Source of the DNA: CAYNEO01 sp964396245
Lineage (GTDB): Bacteria; Zixibacteria; MSB-5A5; GN15; FEB-12
Direction: 5' to 3'
Assembly: GCA_964396245.1 (NCBI GenBank)
Contig: CAYNEO010000073.1
Span: 1-12,183, forward strand
Length of the DNA stretch: 12,183 nucleotides
The position numbers and the translations under genes are program-made. Positions 1 to 7,333 of this stretch are shown here, piece by piece. The stretch's first letter is position 1. Every line of letters begins with the position of its first letter. Under the pieces are notes generated by a model that was not told the DNA's origin, searched no databases, and worked only from the letters and a program-made list of their open reading frames with translations.

Positions 1-71
1 TGGGGCGCCAGGATTCGAACCTGGGAATGCCAGCTCCAAAGGCTGGTGTCTTACCACTTGACGACGCCCCA
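1..71 (-). tRNA. tRNA-Gln (anticodon TTG), 3' end cut by window
   Basis: Read on the minus strand this folds as a complete cloverleaf: acceptor arm TGGGGCG pairing with CGCCCCA, a 3-bp D stem GTC/GAC, anticodon stem CCAGC/GCTGG around the loop CTTTGGA, and a T arm CCAGG/CCTGG around TTCGAAT. Loop positions 34-36 read TTG, which decodes CAA (Gln). The U1-A72 terminal pair is typical of bacterial tRNA-Gln. The window starts at tRNA base 72, so the discriminator base and any encoded CCA lie outside. The 5' end is only 11 nt downstream of the spoVG stop codon, so the tRNA is probably released from an ispE-spoVG-tRNA transcript by RNase P. Confidence 0.95.
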
Positions 72-82
72 AAAGCTTGTCA

Positions 83-358
83 TCAACTCTGCGCGGTACT
101 CTGGGATTTCAACTCCAGTTCATAGGCCTCGAGCACCCGCTTCTCAATTTCTTGCCTCATGTCGCTGTTGACCGGGTGTGCAATGTCCTGGTGTGTGCCG
201 TCCGGGCGCTTACGACTGGGCATGGAAACAAAATACCCCTTCGTGCCCTGGATAATTTTCATACCCCGGACGACAAAGGCGTTGTCGAAGGTCACATTGG
301 CAAACCCTTTCAGTTTGTCCTCGTCTCGTAGTGTGACCCGGATCTCAGTGATCTCCAC
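83..358 (-). CDS. spoVG: SpoVG family nucleic-acid-binding regulator
   Basis: The 91-residue product matches SpoVG throughout: an N-terminus of the form xEITEIRVTL, then LKGFANVTFDNAFVVRGMKI, the basic FVSMPSRKRPDG segment, and DIAHPVNSDMRQEIEKRVLEAY near the end. SpoVG proteins bind DNA and RNA site-specifically and act as global regulators. They are named from sporulation in Firmicutes but occur in many non-sporulating phyla. I place the start at GTG 358 because a perfect AGGAGG lies 5 nt upstream and the conserved domain begins exactly there. An in-frame ATG at 451 would add 31 residues that have no family counterpart and lie inside ispE. The gene overlaps the end of ispE by 14 bp, which suggests translational coupling, and is followed at once by tRNA-Gln. 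The targets in this organism cannot be told from sequence. Confidence 0.93.
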   Translation of the reverse strand: MEITEIRVTLRDEDKLKGFANVTFDNAFVVRGMKIIQGTKGYFVSMPSRKRPDGTHQDIAHPVNSDMRQEIEKRVLEAYELELKSQSTAQS

Positions 359-1268
359 GGTTGCCTCCTGCTTCAAGGTCTCTGTTTTTCGGCAAGGTAA
401 TTGGCCGAACCGTGTTAATCTGCCAATCCCCCCGGTTGAAAAGATTACCATGTTCTATGTCAGGCGCTTCCAAAAACATTCCGAAAACAGTTGGCCCGGA
501 CCCGGTCATTCGGGCAAGGACCGCCCCACTTTGGAGAAGCTCGTCTTCGATTCTCCTCAGGATTGGGTAGGTCGCATAGTGCGCCTCACGGAAATCGTTA
601 CCTGTAGATCGCAAAGATTCTACCAGCATCTGCGCCGTTCGGCAGCGACATAAGCTAATGGGATTCTTGGAGTTTGTCAAGTTCAATTTGAGCCCCGCAT
701 AGCTCGCCGCCGTCGAAATTCCAAAGTCCGGCGTTACCAATACCAACCAGTAATCCGTCGGCAATTCGATCTCCTCGACTCTTTCACCCCGGCCGCTCAC
801 CATGGCCTGCCCGCGCGTGAAGAAGAACGGCACATCCGAGCCGATCTCAGCGCCAAGCCGAGCCAGTTCTTCTCCCGAACGCCCAGGGCCCCACAAAATG
901 TCGACCGCCATTATTGTCGCCGCAGCATCACTTGACCCACCGGCCAATCCCGCCGCAACCGGTATCGATTTGTCCAGATGGACCGCTAATCCATCGGAAA
1001 GATCATACCGGCGTTGCATCAGGTGAAATGCCCTGCTTATCAGGTTCCGTTCATCGGTCGGAATATCCACCTGCGCTTCCAGCGTGATCGTCACTCCGGG
1101 TCCGTCCACGCGCTCGAAGCGCAGCCGGTCGAACAGTGACACCGCCTGAAACACCGAACTTATGTCGTGAAAGCCGTCGCTCCGCCTCCGCAAGACTTTC
1201 AGGAACAGGTTGATTTTTGCGGGAGCGCCAATAATCAGCGACTCGCGAGACAGTCTCTTTATGAACAT
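345..1268 (-). CDS. ispE: 4-diphosphocytidyl-2-C-methyl-D-erythritol kinase
   Basis: This is the GHMP-family kinase that phosphorylates the 2-hydroxyl of CDP-methylerythritol with ATP, a cytoplasmic step of the MEP isoprenoid pathway. Numbered from ATG 1268 (307 residues): substrate/catalytic segment APAKINLFLKV with Lys18, the ATP-binding glycine-rich loop PVAAGLAGGSSDAAA at about 103-117, catalytic Asp145 in GSDVPFFF, and the C-terminal GHMP motif TGSGPTVFG at about 255-263. Length fits the usual 280-310. The start is uncertain. ATG 1268 has no clear Shine-Dalgarno; an upstream in-frame TTG at 1319 has a weak AGGT near it and would add 17 residues unlike the family. The last 15 or so residues (after TVRPI) look like an unconserved tail that runs over the spoVG ribosome-binding site. 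Divergent from acnA, and a tentative minus-strand promoter is discussed in the entry for that intergenic region. Confidence 0.95.
   Translation of the reverse strand: MFIKRLSRESLIIGAPAKINLFLKVLRRRSDGFHDISSVFQAVSLFDRLRFERVDGPGVTITLEAQVDIPTDERNLISRAFHLMQRRYDLSDGLAVHLDKSIPVAAGLAGGSSDAAATIMAVDILWGPGRSGEELARLGAEIGSDVPFFFTRGQAMVSGRGERVEEIELPTDYWLVLVTPDFGISTAASYAGLKLNLTNSKNPISLCRCRTAQMLVESLRSTGNDFREAHYATYPILRRIEDELLQSGAVLARMTGSGPTVFGMFLEAPDIEHGNLFNRGDWQINTVRPITLPKNRDLEAGGNRGDH
364..369 (-). promoter_or_regulatory. Shine-Dalgarno of spoVG inside ispE
   Basis: AGGAGG on the minus strand, 5 nt before GTG 358. It lies within the last codons of ispE. It decides the spoVG start and implies that spoVG is translated from the ispE mRNA. 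Confidence 0.85.
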
Positions 1269-1336
1269 CGTATGGAGATAACTACGACCCTGCCCCAAAA
1301 AGTTGTGCACTTCGGACAACGACCTACCACACTTCT

Positions 1337-1365
1337 AATTAAAGCACTGAACGGCGATTAAACAA
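1337..1365 (-). promoter_or_regulatory. possible promoter for ispE-spoVG-tRNA-Gln
   Basis: On the minus strand, TTGTTT (1360-1365) and TTAATT (1337-1342) are separated by 17 bp. The -35 matches the sigma70 consensus at 4 of 6 positions and the -10 at only 3 of 6. Placement fits, since transcription would begin near 1330, some 60 nt before ATG 1268. This is a weak call made mainly from position in the divergent intergenic region. Confidence 0.25.
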
Positions 1366-1395
1366 GCGACTTTTTTCGGAAAATGCAGCAGAGGC

Positions 1396-1424
1396 TTGAA
1401 TTGTCTGAAACCGTGTTATATACT
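1396..1424 (+). promoter_or_regulatory. sigma70-type promoter of acnA
   Basis: TTGAAT (1396-1401) and TATACT (1419-1424) are separated by exactly 17 bp. The boxes match the consensus at 4 of 6 and 5 of 6 positions. Transcription would start near 1431, giving a leader of about 43 nt that contains the acnA Shine-Dalgarno. I see no obvious operator or iron-responsive element. Confidence 0.65.
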
Positions 1425-1461
1425 TGCCAGTACTTTTGATAGACGTTTTTACTCATTGTAC

Positions 1462-1467
1462 AGGAGG
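1462..1467 (+). promoter_or_regulatory. Shine-Dalgarno of acnA
   Basis: A perfect AGGAGG, 6 nt before ATG 1474. It fixes the start at 1474 and argues against the in-frame extension back to 1396, which would run through the promoter. Confidence 0.85.
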
Positions 1468-1473
1468 TGGCCC

Positions 1474-4152
1474 ATGAGCCCCATAAAATCCGACGAACTC
1501 AAGACTAATTCCCGATCCTACAAAATATTCCGACTTGACCGCCTGGCCGCACACGGACCCATAGAGAAGCTGCCGTATTCGATTAAAGTCCTGGCAGAAT
1601 CGCTTCTTCGCAATGTCGACGGTCGCGTGGTCAAGGAAGAAGACGCAATCCAACTCGCAAAATACAACGCCAAAAAGCCCGGAAACATTCAACTGCCGTT
1701 CAAGCCCGCCCGCGTGGTCCTTCAGGATTTCACGGGCGTTCCGGCGGTGGTCGATCTTGCAGCCATGCGGTCGGCTATGAAACGTATGGGCGGCAATCCC
1801 GAGAAAATAAACCCGCTGGTGCCGGTTGACCTCGTTATCGATCACTCGGTTCAGGTCGACGCCTATGGAACGCCCGACGCCCTGCGCATCAACATGGAAA
1901 AGGAATTCGAGCGCAATCGCGAGCGGTACACCTTCCTCAACTGGGGACAGCACGCGTTCGATAATTTCCGCGTCGTGCCCCCCGCGACCGGAATCATCCA
2001 CCAGGTGAATCTGGAATACCTGGCCAAGGTCGTGCTCACGGAAGGAGAATTCGCCTATCCGGACACACTGGTTGGTACCGACAGCCACACGGTTATGATA
2101 AACGGCCTTGGTGTTCTCGGATGGGGTGTGGGCGGAATCGAGGCCGAGGCGGTGATGCTCGGCCAGCCGATTTATATGCTGCCGCCCGAAGTGATCGGCT
2201 TCAAACTGACCGGGAAACTCCGCGAAGGCGTAACCGGTACGGATCTGGTGCTGACCGTTACCCAGAGACTCCGCGAAAAGGGAGTCGTGGGCAAATTCGT
2301 CGAATTCTTCGGACCCGCACTCGATAACCTGACACTGCCGGTCAAAGCGATGGTAGCTAACATGGCGCCGGAATACGGCGCCACGATGGGATTCTTCCCG
2401 GTCGACAACGCCACCCTCGACTATCTCCGTCTGACCGGTCGGGCGGACGAAGAAATCGACCTCGTTGAACGGTACACCAAAGAGCAGATGCTCTTCCGCG
2501 AGAAAGGTTCAACTCCGCCGGAATTCACCGATACGCTCGAGCTGGACATTTCCACTGTGGAGTCGTCGCTTGCCGGGCCAAAACGTCCGCAGGACCGCAT
2601 CTCCCTCTCCATGATGAGGCCGGCTTTTGAGGAAGCCCTGTCGAAGCCGGTCAAAGAACGCGGTTTCGGGCTGTCCCCATCGGAAATCGACCGCACGGTC
2701 TCAATCAAGGACGGCTACCGGTCGGATATCAGTCACGGAGCGGTGGTCATCGCGGCCATCACTTCTTGCACCAATACCTCCGATCCATACGTGCTTGTTG
2801 CGGCCGGGCTCGTGGCGAAAAAAGCTGTCGAACGCGGCCTGAAAGTCAAACCCTACGTCAAAACGTCACTGGCCCCCGGCTCGCGCGTGGTCATACGGTA
2901 TCTCGAGAACGCCGAACTGATGACCTCGCTGGAGAAACTGGGCTTCAACAATGTCGGTTTCGGATGCACGACCTGTATCGGCAATTCCGGACCGCTTCCG
3001 GGTCCGGTCGTCAAGGCCATCGAGGAAGGCGATCTGGTTGCGGCGGCGGTACTGTCCGGCAACCGAAATTTCGAGGGACGTGTCAACCCATATACCCGGG
3101 CCAATTACCTTGCCTCTCCTCCGCTGGTAGTGGCCTATGCCCTTGCCGGAACAGTCGATATCGATCTGACCAAGGAACCTCTCGGTGAGGACACCAGGGG
3201 TGAGAAAGTATACCTGAAGGATATCTGGCCGACGCAGAAAGAAATCGAGGACACCATCAAACTGTCGGTCACCCCGGATCTCTTCCGCGAGCAGTACGCC
3301 TCCGTTTTTGAAGGCAATCCGGCCTGGAATGCAATTCAGGGCGGCAGCAGTGAGCTGTTCAACTGGGAGGCGGATTCGACCTACATTCAGGAGCCGCCCT
3401 TCTTTGTCGACATGACGCCCGAGCCGGGTGAAATCGAGCCGATTCACGATGCCCGCGTTCTGGCGTTCCTTGGCGATTCGATCACCACCGACCACATTTC
3501 TCCCGCCGGGGTTATCAAAAAAGATTCTCCGGCCGGCGAATACCTGATCGAACACGGCGTCAAGTTCGAGGACTTCAACAGCTTCGGCTCGCGTCGCGGC
3601 AACGACCGCGTCATGACGCGCGGAACCTTTGGTAATATTCGCCTGCGAAATCAGCTGGTTCCCGGAAGTGAAGGCGGCGTGACAAAGTACCTGCCGACCG
3701 GCGAAGAAATGTCCATCTATGATGCGGCGATGAAATACAAAACCGACAACATCCCGCTGATAGTCCTTGCCGGGAAGGACTACGGTATGGGGTCGTCGCG
3801 CGACTGGGCTGCCAAGGGCACCCTGCTTCTGGGTGTAAAAGCGGTGATAGCCCAGAGCTACGAGCGGATCCATCGATCCAATCTCGTCGGTATGGGGGTG
3901 CTGCCGCTGCAGTTCAAGGACGGCGAGTCGAAGGAATCTCTCGGGCTGACGGGCGAAGAAACGTACTCCATTGAAGGATTGTCAGACGATCTGAAGCCCG
4001 GTCAGGAGCTCTCGGTGACGGCGAAGTCCCCCGATGGGGAAAAAACCTTCTCGGTCATAACGCGAATAGACACCGATATCGAGGTGGAGTATTATCGCAA
4101 CGGCGGTATTCTCCATATGGTGCTGCGCCAGATCCTGAAACAACAGAAATAA
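1474..4152 (+). CDS. acnA: aconitate hydratase, AcnA/IRP1 type
   Basis: Interconverts citrate and isocitrate through cis-aconitate in the TCA cycle, using a [4Fe-4S] cluster. The 892-residue length is that of AcnA-type (monomeric, IRP1-like) enzymes rather than AcnB or the mitochondrial-type form. The three cluster cysteines are present: Cys432 in SCTNTSDP, and Cys498 and Cys501 in GCTTCIGNSGP. Other hallmarks are VGTDSHT in the N-terminal half, GNRNFEGRVNP, and in the C-terminal swivel domain GDSITTDHISPAG (from residue 667), FGSRRGNDRVMTRGTFGN and the active-site loop GMGSSRDW (SSRD at 774-777). All catalytic landmarks look intact, so an active enzyme is expected. AcnA-type enzymes can also bind RNA when the cluster is lost, but nothing here shows that. 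It has its own promoter and strong ribosome-binding site. The following hairpin suggests it is largely a single-gene unit. Confidence 0.97.
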   Translation: MSPIKSDELKTNSRSYKIFRLDRLAAHGPIEKLPYSIKVLAESLLRNVDGRVVKEEDAIQLAKYNAKKPGNIQLPFKPARVVLQDFTGVPAVVDLAAMRSAMKRMGGNPEKINPLVPVDLVIDHSVQVDAYGTPDALRINMEKEFERNRERYTFLNWGQHAFDNFRVVPPATGIIHQVNLEYLAKVVLTEGEFAYPDTLVGTDSHTVMINGLGVLGWGVGGIEAEAVMLGQPIYMLPPEVIGFKLTGKLREGVTGTDLVLTVTQRLREKGVVGKFVEFFGPALDNLTLPVKAMVANMAPEYGATMGFFPVDNATLDYLRLTGRADEEIDLVERYTKEQMLFREKGSTPPEFTDTLELDISTVESSLAGPKRPQDRISLSMMRPAFEEALSKPVKERGFGLSPSEIDRTVSIKDGYRSDISHGAVVIAAITSCTNTSDPYVLVAAGLVAKKAVERGLKVKPYVKTSLAPGSRVVIRYLENAELMTSLEKLGFNNVGFGCTTCIGNSGPLPGPVVKAIEEGDLVAAAVLSGNRNFEGRVNPYTRANYLASPPLVVAYALAGTVDIDLTKEPLGEDTRGEKVYLKDIWPTQKEIEDTIKLSVTPDLFREQYASVFEGNPAWNAIQGGSSELFNWEADSTYIQEPPFFVDMTPEPGEIEPIHDARVLAFLGDSITTDHISPAGVIKKDSPAGEYLIEHGVKFEDFNSFGSRRGNDRVMTRGTFGNIRLRNQLVPGSEGGVTKYLPTGEEMSIYDAAMKYKTDNIPLIVLAGKDYGMGSSRDWAAKGTLLLGVKAVIAQSYERIHRSNLVGMGVLPLQFKDGESKESLGLTGEETYSIEGLSDDLKPGQELSVTAKSPDGEKTFSVITRIDTDIEVEYYRNGGILHMVLRQILKQQK

Positions 4153-4170
4153 ATCAGCAATGTCTGGTAT

Positions 4171-4197
4171 TGGCCGGTGGATTAGGTCCGCCGGCCA
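4171..4197 (+). terminator. strong hairpin after acnA, probable terminator
   Basis: An 11-bp stem, TGGCCGGTGGA (4171-4181) with TCCGCCGGCCA (4187-4197), one G-U pair, and a 5-nt loop TTAGG. It starts 18 nt after the acnA stop. The sequence after it, TCTTGTAAATT, is only moderately U-rich, so termination may be partial or assisted. It could also be a processing or stability element in an acnA-fba transcript. Confidence 0.55.
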
Positions 4198-4241
4198 TCT
4201 TGTAAATTCAGGTCACATAACATATCACATGGAGAAATAGC

Positions 4242-5270
4242 ATGCCGTTAGCAACACCTGAGATTTATCGGAAGATGCTCGACGCTGCGCAGAACGGGGA
4301 GTATGCCTACCCCGCCATCAACGTGTCGTCCACCGAGACTGCCAATGCCGCTTTGAAGGGATTCGCCGATGCCGGTTCTGACGGCATTATCCAGTTATCA
4401 ACCGGTGCGGGCGAGTTCGCCTCCGGTCTGCACGTCAAGGACGCGGTGTTGGGCTCTATCACCGTCGCCGAGCACGTACACCGCATGGCCGACCGGTACA
4501 ATGTCTATATCGCATTGCATACCGATCACTGCCCGCCGAAAAAAGTCGACAGCTATTTGATCCCGCTCATCCAGGAGACAGCCCGTCGACGTGCGAACGG
4601 ACAGGGCAATCTTTTTCAATCGCACATGTTCGATGGCTCGGAGCTCCCGCTCGCGGAGAACATGAAGACCGCCGTGAAACTCCTCGAGATGTGCAAGGAA
4701 AACGACCTGATACTCGAAGTCGAAGCCGGCGTGGTCGGTGGCGAGGAGGATGGCATCGATCACTCTGACAAACCAAAGGAAAAGCTGTATACGACCCCCG
4801 AAGATATGGTGGAGGTCTACCGGGCCCTCAGCCCGATCGGCGGCCGTTTCTTGTTTGCCGCCACCTTCGGCAATGTCCACGGTATCTACAAACCGGGAAA
4901 TGTACAATTGCGCCCGAAGATTTTGAAAGAGGGTCAGGATGCGGTCGTGAAGGAATTCGGCCAGAAGGCTTACTTCGACCTTGTTTTCCACGGTGGCTCG
5001 GGCTCAGAACTCGCCGACATTCACGAAACATTGGCCTACGGCGTGGTCAAGATGAACGTCGACACCGATACGCAGTACCATTTCACCGAGGCTATCGTAC
5101 ACCACGTGGACGAGAACCGCAAGGAACTTACCCACGAGGGCGAGGAAGTGGCCAACAAGAAGAAATTCGATCCCCGGTCGTACCTGAAAAAGGCCGAGGA
5201 GAACATGGCCAAGCGGGTCGTTCGGGCCTGTAAGGACCTCAAGTCCGACGGCAAATCAATATTGTCTTAG
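4242..5270 (+). CDS. fba: class II fructose-bisphosphate aldolase
   Basis: Zinc-dependent aldolase that cleaves or forms fructose 1,6-bisphosphate from dihydroxyacetone phosphate and glyceraldehyde 3-phosphate in glycolysis and gluconeogenesis. The 342-residue length and sequence match the long class II-A form (E. coli FbaA and mycobacterial type) rather than the shorter class II-B enzymes. By alignment to the E. coli enzyme from memory: catalytic Asp95 and zinc His96 in HTDHCPPKK, Glu161 in EVEAGVVGGEEDG, general-acid Glu169 in the same motif, zinc His213 in FGNVHGIYKPGNVQL, zinc His250 with the phosphate-binding GGSGS, and NVDTD at 272-276. All are present, so it should be active. GGAG at 4231-4234 is 7 nt before ATG 4242. 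No convincing promoter of its own was found, so it may rely on read-through from acnA. A strong hairpin follows the stop. Confidence 0.96.
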   Translation: MPLATPEIYRKMLDAAQNGEYAYPAINVSSTETANAALKGFADAGSDGIIQLSTGAGEFASGLHVKDAVLGSITVAEHVHRMADRYNVYIALHTDHCPPKKVDSYLIPLIQETARRRANGQGNLFQSHMFDGSELPLAENMKTAVKLLEMCKENDLILEVEAGVVGGEEDGIDHSDKPKEKLYTTPEDMVEVYRALSPIGGRFLFAATFGNVHGIYKPGNVQLRPKILKEGQDAVVKEFGQKAYFDLVFHGGSGSELADIHETLAYGVVKMNVDTDTQYHFTEAIVHHVDENRKELTHEGEEVANKKKFDPRSYLKKAEENMAKRVVRACKDLKSDGKSILS

Positions 5271-5294
5271 GCGGTTTTTCTGCCCGATTCGGTG

Positions 5295-5325
5295 ACGGGC
5301 CCGTCGGTCGAACTGACGGGCCTGT
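5295..5325 (+). terminator. strong hairpin after fba, probable terminator
   Basis: A stem of 14 pairs, positions 5295-5308 with 5312-5325 (core GGCCCGTC with GACGGGCC, two G-U pairs), closed by the 3-nt loop CGA. It begins 25 nt after the fba stop and is followed by TTAGTGTT, a poor U-tract. It sits between fba and the next promoter-like sequence, which supports a role in ending the fba transcript. Confidence 0.55.
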
Positions 5326-5363
5326 TTAGTGTTAAGAGAAGAAGGCCATTTTCCCCTTAGGTA

Positions 5364-5392
5364 TTGACATTAACCGGCCAGCCTGTTAATTA
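5364..5392 (+). promoter_or_regulatory. promoter-like sequence for the gcvT operon
   Basis: A perfect TTGACA (5364-5369), then after 17 bp TAATTA (5387-5392), preceded by TG at 5384-5385 as in an extended -10. The -10 hexamer itself is poor (2 of 6), so the call rests on the -35 box, the TG and the position just after a terminator and about 40 nt before gcvT. A start near 5399 gives a leader of about 33 nt, too short for a glycine riboswitch. Confidence 0.5.
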
Positions 5393-5431
5393 CGGCCTAT
5401 TGCAAACAGTGCCTTCGATGGAAAGATTATC

Positions 5432-6538
5432 ATGGCAGAGAAGACCGACAACCTGATCAAGACCCCGTTTTACAAATTCCATATTGAGGCTGGAGCCAAG
5501 ATGGTTCCCTTTGCCGGTTTCATTATGCCGGTGCAGTACAAAGGGATAACCGCAGAACATTTGGCCGTTCGTAACAACGTCGGGCTGTTTGATCTCTCCC
5601 ATATGGGAGAGTTTGTCGTCTCGGGCGAGAACGCGCTGCCGTTTCTGCAGAAGACAACGACCAACAATGTAGCGGCTCTCGAACCGGGCAAAATCCAGTA
5701 CAGTTGCATGACTTACCCGGACGGCGGTATTGTCGATGACCTCCTCGTTTACCGGCTGCCGCACCAATACTTTCTGGTGGTGAATGCCAGCAATATCGAT
5801 AAGGACTATGACTGGCTGGATTCCCGGAAGAATGGAGATGTCGAGCTGCTCAACCGCTCATCCGAGATCGGCCTGTTAGCCATACAAGGACCGAATGCCC
5901 AGAAGGTGATGGCCGAGCTGACGGACATTGATCTCAACAAGATGACCTACTACGAGTCGGTCACTGCAAGAGTCGGAGGAGTTGAGATCTTCTTCTCGCG
6001 AACGGGATATACGGGTGAGGATGGATTCGAGTTGTACATCCCTACCGAGTTCTGCGAAAAGCTCTGGAATGCCGTCACGGATGCCGGGAAGAAGTATGAC
6101 ATGGAGTTGATTGGGCTCGGAGCGCGTGACACCCTTCGACTGGAAATGAAGATGGCTCTCTATGGCAACGACATCGATCAGACCACGACTCCGGTTGAGG
6201 CAGGTCTGAGCTGGATTGTCGATTTTGACAAGGACTTCATCGGCAAAGATGTCCTGGCTCGCCAGAAACAGGAAAAACCCGAGCGTCGGCTGGTCTGTTT
6301 GGAGCTCGAAGGAAAAGCGTTTCCCCGGCATGGATACGATATCTACGACGGTGATAAGGTGGTTGGCAAGGTGACCTCGGGCACGTTCTCTCCTTCGCTT
6401 CAGAAACCGATCGCCCTTGGCTATGTGCCTCGTGAGAAAGCCAAGTCAGGCTCGCAGGTCGAGATAGCGATCCGCGATAAGCGGTTTCCGGCCACGGTGG
6501 TCAAACCGCCGTTTTATAAGCACGCTTCGCACAAGTAA
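5432..6538 (+). CDS. gcvT: glycine cleavage system T protein (aminomethyltransferase)
   Basis: The T protein moves the aminomethyl group from the lipoyl arm of GcvH to tetrahydrofolate, releasing ammonia and forming 5,10-methylene-tetrahydrofolate. The 368-residue length is typical. Family landmarks run in order: FAGFIMPVQY near the N-terminus, VGLFDLSHMGE (50-60), the folate-site region YPDGGIVDDLLVY with the catalytic aspartate pair at 102-103, RTGYTGEDGFELY, LGARDTLRLEMKMALYGNDID, and the C-terminal barrel with GTFSPSLQKPIALGYV. Nothing essential appears to be missing. The ribosome-binding site is weak (GGAAAG at 5420-5425, 6 nt before the ATG). gcvH and gcvP do not follow; instead a comB homologue begins 12 nt downstream, so the other system components must lie elsewhere if this is a working system. 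Folate-binding GcvT paralogues exist, but this sequence looks like a true GcvT. Confidence 0.95.
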   Translation: MAEKTDNLIKTPFYKFHIEAGAKMVPFAGFIMPVQYKGITAEHLAVRNNVGLFDLSHMGEFVVSGENALPFLQKTTTNNVAALEPGKIQYSCMTYPDGGIVDDLLVYRLPHQYFLVVNASNIDKDYDWLDSRKNGDVELLNRSSEIGLLAIQGPNAQKVMAELTDIDLNKMTYYESVTARVGGVEIFFSRTGYTGEDGFELYIPTEFCEKLWNAVTDAGKKYDMELIGLGARDTLRLEMKMALYGNDIDQTTTPVEAGLSWIVDFDKDFIGKDVLARQKQEKPERRLVCLELEGKAFPRHGYDIYDGDKVVGKVTSGTFSPSLQKPIALGYVPREKAKSGSQVEIAIRDKRFPATVVKPPFYKHASHK

Positions 6539-6550
6539 AGAGCAAAACCT

Positions 6551-7291
6551 ATGCACATCGAACTCTTCCTCACACCCGTGCCTCTCGCGCGCACCAAGCT
6601 CGAGCACAAGACGGCGGTGGTTATCGATGTCCTCCGTTCCTCGACATCGATCTGCGCCGCGTTGAGATCCGGCGCGAAAGGCGTGATCCCGATGGCCGGA
6701 CCGGGTGAGGCGGCGGAGATGTGGTCCAAACTCGGCAGCGATAATGCCGTTCTCGCCGGCGAACGGGGCGGAGTGAAGATCGAGAATTTCAATTACGGTA
6801 ACTCCCCGACAGAATTCACGAAGGAAACGGTCGGAGACAAATTTGTCGTCATGACCACCACCAACGGAACGGGAATCTTCGCCAAGACGAACGGGGCCGC
6901 CCTGATTCTCTCCGGTGCAATCGTGAACATCTCCAAGGTGAGCGAGAAAGTCGCTATGGCCGGACAGGATGTCGTGGTCATTTGCTCCGGTCTGGAAGGC
7001 GGCTTTTCAATTGAAGATACTGTCTGCGGGGGAATGTTGATCCACCAGCTGATTACCGTACACAAGCTGGAGGTCACACTCAACGACGCGGCATCGCTGG
7101 CGCTTTTGCTGTATCGCACCAACAAGACAGCGATCCGGCAGGCCATTCAGCAGGGTGAACACGGGAAAATACTGGCTTCGCTCGGTTTTGCCGCCGATGT
7201 CGAAATCGCGACGGAAATCGACTCACTGCCCGTGGTGCCGGTGCTCAAAGACGGTCGGCTTGTTCTTGATGAGCCGGGCGTGAATTCATAG
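6551..7291 (+). CDS. comB: ComB family 2-phosphosulfolactate phosphatase
   Basis: The 246-residue product has the ComB family signature: an N-terminal VVIDVLRSSTSICAALRSGA, then LAGERGGVKIENFNYGNSP, FVVMTTTNGT, and CSGLEGGFSIEDTVCGGMLI. Characterised ComB is a Mg-dependent phosphatase that converts 2-phosphosulfolactate to sulfolactate in coenzyme M biosynthesis of methanogens. Many bacteria with no known coenzyme M carry a homologue whose physiological substrate is not settled, so the family call is firm but the reaction here is inference. The start ATG 6551 lies 12 nt after the gcvT stop, with only a weak purine-rich AAAGAG before it, which points to co-translation with gcvT. No comA, comC or comDE neighbour is visible in the window. 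Confidence 0.85.
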   Translation: MHIELFLTPVPLARTKLEHKTAVVIDVLRSSTSICAALRSGAKGVIPMAGPGEAAEMWSKLGSDNAVLAGERGGVKIENFNYGNSPTEFTKETVGDKFVVMTTTNGTGIFAKTNGAALILSGAIVNISKVSEKVAMAGQDVVVICSGLEGGFSIEDTVCGGMLIHQLITVHKLEVTLNDAASLALLLYRTNKTAIRQAIQQGEHGKILASLGFAADVEIATEIDSLPVVPVLKDGRLVLDEPGVNS

Positions 7292-7333
7292 GCGATAGTG
7301 GTCTTTTCTTCCTTTGACAGGTATAAAAAACTG

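Noticed and set aside
1396..1473. N-terminal extension of aconitase by 26 residues
   Set aside because: The extension would start on the promoter -35 box, has no ribosome-binding site and no family counterpart. ATG 1474 has a perfect AGGAGG.
2866..3873. Open reading frame of 335 codons antisense to acnA
   Set aside because: It is register-matched to a clear aconitase coding region and has no family resemblance.
4200..4228. Promoter for fba, TTGTAA with TATCAC 17 bp apart
   Set aside because: Transcription would begin near 4235, after the Shine-Dalgarno at 4231-4234, leaving an almost leaderless message. The spacing is probably chance in AT-rich intergenic DNA.
5271..5431. Glycine riboswitch before gcvT
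   Set aside because: The predicted leader is only about 33 nt, and the upstream part is taken up by the fba terminator hairpin. I see no paired glycine-aptamer architecture.
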